NCBI GenBank assembly: GCA_955652845.1
Contig: CATPBY010000492.1
Location: 1 to 16,702, forward strand
Origin: an uncultured Terriglobales bacterium
GTDB lineage: Bacteria; Acidobacteriota; Terriglobia; Terriglobales; Acidobacteriaceae
Direction of reading: 5' to 3'
Length of the DNA stretch: 16,702 nt
Part shown: in pieces, positions 15,718-16,702 of the stretch
Layout: each line of letters starts with the position of its first letter
How positions within the stretch are numbered: position 1 is the stretch's first letter
The notes under the pieces: generated by a model
What the model saw: only the letters and a program-made list of their open reading frames with translations
Told to the model about the DNA's origin: nothing
Database searches by the model: none
Position numbers and translations under genes: made by a program

Positions 15718-16464
15718 TCAGTACTCCACGCCGACCAAATATAGTCCATTTGCAGGCGCGGTGGCTCCTGCGGCCGATCGATTGCGGGCCTCTAAAATGC
15801 TTGCGATATCCGAAGCGGCCAGTGTGCCTTTTCCAACCAGCACAAACGTGCCTAGCAGGTTGCGAACCATATGGTGCAAAAATCCATTGCCTCGTACCGT
15901 GTAGATCAGTTCATCTTCCGACCGCTGCCAACTCGAACAGAATATCGTTCGCACGTTCGACGATTCTTCTTGTCCACGCTCCGGATCTACTGCGGCAAAC
16001 GACGCAAAATCGTACTCGCCTACCACCAAACCTGCAGCCTGCCGCATCGCGTCTTCGTTAAGCGGATAGGGATGGTGCCACACATAACGCGACAGAAAAG
16101 GCGGGCAGATCGCGCCTCGATACATACGGTAGCGGTAGGTCTTCGCCCGGGCTGATTTGCGCGCATGGAATTCTGCAGGCGCCTCCACAGCTTCCAGGAT
16201 GCGAATCGAACCCGGCAGGATATCGTTAAGCGCCTTCCCTAAGTTCTCTGCGGGGATGGATGATTCCGTAACGAAAGTGGCGACCTGCGCCAGCGCGTGC
16301 ACCCCCGCGTCGGTGCGGCCCGAGCCCTGGGGCAAGACCTTTTCTCCGGTTAGTCGTCCAATAGCCGAGGCCAGGGTACCTTGAATGGTGGCGGCGGAGG
16401 GTTGTATCTGCCACCCTGAAAAATCCGAACCGTCATAAGCCAGAGTGAGTTTGATGTTGCGCAT
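15718..16464 (-). CDS. truA: tRNA pseudouridine(38-40) synthase
   Basis: A 248-residue cytosolic enzyme that isomerises uridines 38, 39 and 40 in the tRNA anticodon stem. The N-terminus IKLTLAYDGSDFSGWQIQP is the TruA hallmark. GSGRTDAGVHALAQVATF holds the catalytic Asp52. Later family blocks are ARAKTYRYRMY, YDFASFAA and FLHHMVRNLLGTFVLVGKG. The length is standard. ATG 16464 precedes the conserved start directly, with only a weak AAAGA site upstream. It heads the minus-strand series and faces a divergent gene at the right edge. Confidence 0.96.
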   Translation of the reverse strand: MRNIKLTLAYDGSDFSGWQIQPSAATIQGTLASAIGRLTGEKVLPQGSGRTDAGVHALAQVATFVTESSIPAENLGKALNDILPGSIRILEAVEAPAEFHARKSARAKTYRYRMYRGAICPPFLSRYVWHHPYPLNEDAMRQAAGLVVGEYDFASFAAVDPERGQEESSNVRTIFCSSWQRSEDELIYTVRGNGFLHHMVRNLLGTFVLVGKGTLAASDIASILEARNRSAAGATAPANGLYLVGVEY

Positions 16465-16590
16465 GACAATTCTTTGGAGTCTTACCCGCGGCGGCGCTCA
16501 TCCAACGCATTTTACGGATTTGCACCAAGCCTCAGGCATGGTCCCGGAGGTGCGGGTGAGTCAGATATACTATTTCATTTTTAGCTTTGT

Positions 16591-16628
16591 GCGGGGAGCG
16601 CAAAAGATGAAACCTCGGCCCGCGATTT
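16591..16628 (+). terminator. Terminator-like hairpin in the truA upstream region
   Basis: GCGGG-GAG (16591-16598) can pair with CTC (16614-16616) and CCCGC (16619-16623), an 8-bp stem with a 2-nt bulge and a 15-nt loop. GATTTTT (16624-16630) follows at once. The shape suits an intrinsic terminator or attenuator on the plus strand, yet no plus-strand gene ends here. It could end an unseen short transcript or be chance. Confidence 0.35.
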
Positions 16629-16641
16629 TTCGTAACAACCG

Positions 16642-16670
16642 TTGACAGAAGCCTCTATCGTCTTTGCTAC
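16642..16670 (+). promoter_or_regulatory. Candidate promoter for the gene starting at the right edge
   Basis: A perfect -35 consensus TTGACA (16642-16647) is followed after 17 nt by TGCTAC (16665-16670), a poor -10 match (2/6). The position, 28 nt upstream of a start codon with a good ribosome site, supports promoter use with a short leader. The -10 assignment is uncertain. The rest of 16465-16641 shows only the hairpin noted separately. Confidence 0.4.
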
Positions 16671-16697
16671 CAGCCGTTCTGCAAGGAGAAAAAACTA

Positions 16698-16702
16698 ATG
16701 CA
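16698..16702 (+). CDS. Start of a plus-strand gene cut off by the window edge
   Basis: AAGGAG (16683-16688) sits 9 nt before ATG 16698, downstream of a TTGACA box. Only the first codon and two more bases are visible, so nothing can be said about the product. It is divergent from truA. Confidence 0.5.

Noticed and set aside
16445..16645. Plus-strand 66-codon frame upstream of the right-edge gene
   Set aside because: No Shine-Dalgarno site, overlaps the truA start, and runs through the hairpin and TTGACA region; the product looks random.
1..16702. Defence island, prophage, insertion sequence or CRISPR array
   Set aside because: I found no transposase, integrase, nuclease or spaced repeat arrays. 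Nearly every gene belongs to a familiar housekeeping or metabolic family.

Overview
The window looks like ordinary chromosome from an Acidobacteriota member, probably class Terriglobia (Koribacter / Sulfotelmatobacter-like). The grounds are moderately high GC, the gene set (HtrA with two PDZ domains, a YtcJ-type amidohydrolase, small peptidoglycan-binding exports, KGSADH-like aldehyde dehydrogenase), several GTG/TTG starts, and CTTTGCG-rich intergenic palindromes of a kind I associate with such genomes. This assignment is inference from style and was not tested by a search. I see no transposase, phage gene, CRISPR array, tRNA or rRNA.

Layout. Positions 1-1802 (minus strand) hold a glycosyltransferase followed 5 nt later by an asparagine synthase B whose C-terminal half lies off the left edge. 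The pair looks like the end of an envelope or exopolysaccharide operon. From a divergent gap (1803-1928) a plus-strand group runs to 5551: a KGSADH-like aldehyde dehydrogenase, a nested inverted repeat, an AlaA-like aminotransferase, and a CpsB/YwqE-type PHP-family tyrosine phosphatase 19 nt after it.

From 16464 back to 5656 ten genes lie head to tail on the minus strand. In transcription order they are: truA; a second aldehyde dehydrogenase with a basic C-terminal tail; a small Cys-rich protein; a DRE-TIM (isopropylmalate-synthase-like) condensing enzyme; an M20-type metallopeptidase; a secreted YtcJ-like amidohydrolase; an EamA/DMT permease; a small unrecognised protein; an HtrA/Deg protease; and an exported peptidoglycan-binding-domain protein. 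Two junctions overlap by 4 nt (M20/amidohydrolase and permease/small protein). At the right edge a plus-strand gene is just beginning, with a strong ribosome site and a TTGACA box.

How the genes fit together. AsnB with the glycosyltransferase, and possibly the CpsB-like phosphatase, suit surface polysaccharide work. HtrA and the peptidoglycan-binding protein suit periplasmic quality control. The metallopeptidase, amidohydrolase and permease suit amide or peptide scavenging. The rest is general metabolism and tRNA modification. I found no convincing undescribed system. The best second looks are the CTTTGCG palindromes, the DRE-TIM enzyme with an RDGLQ motif and no regulatory domain, the aminotransferase/CpsB pair without a visible kinase, the overlapping 84-residue protein, and the tail on the second aldehyde dehydrogenase.
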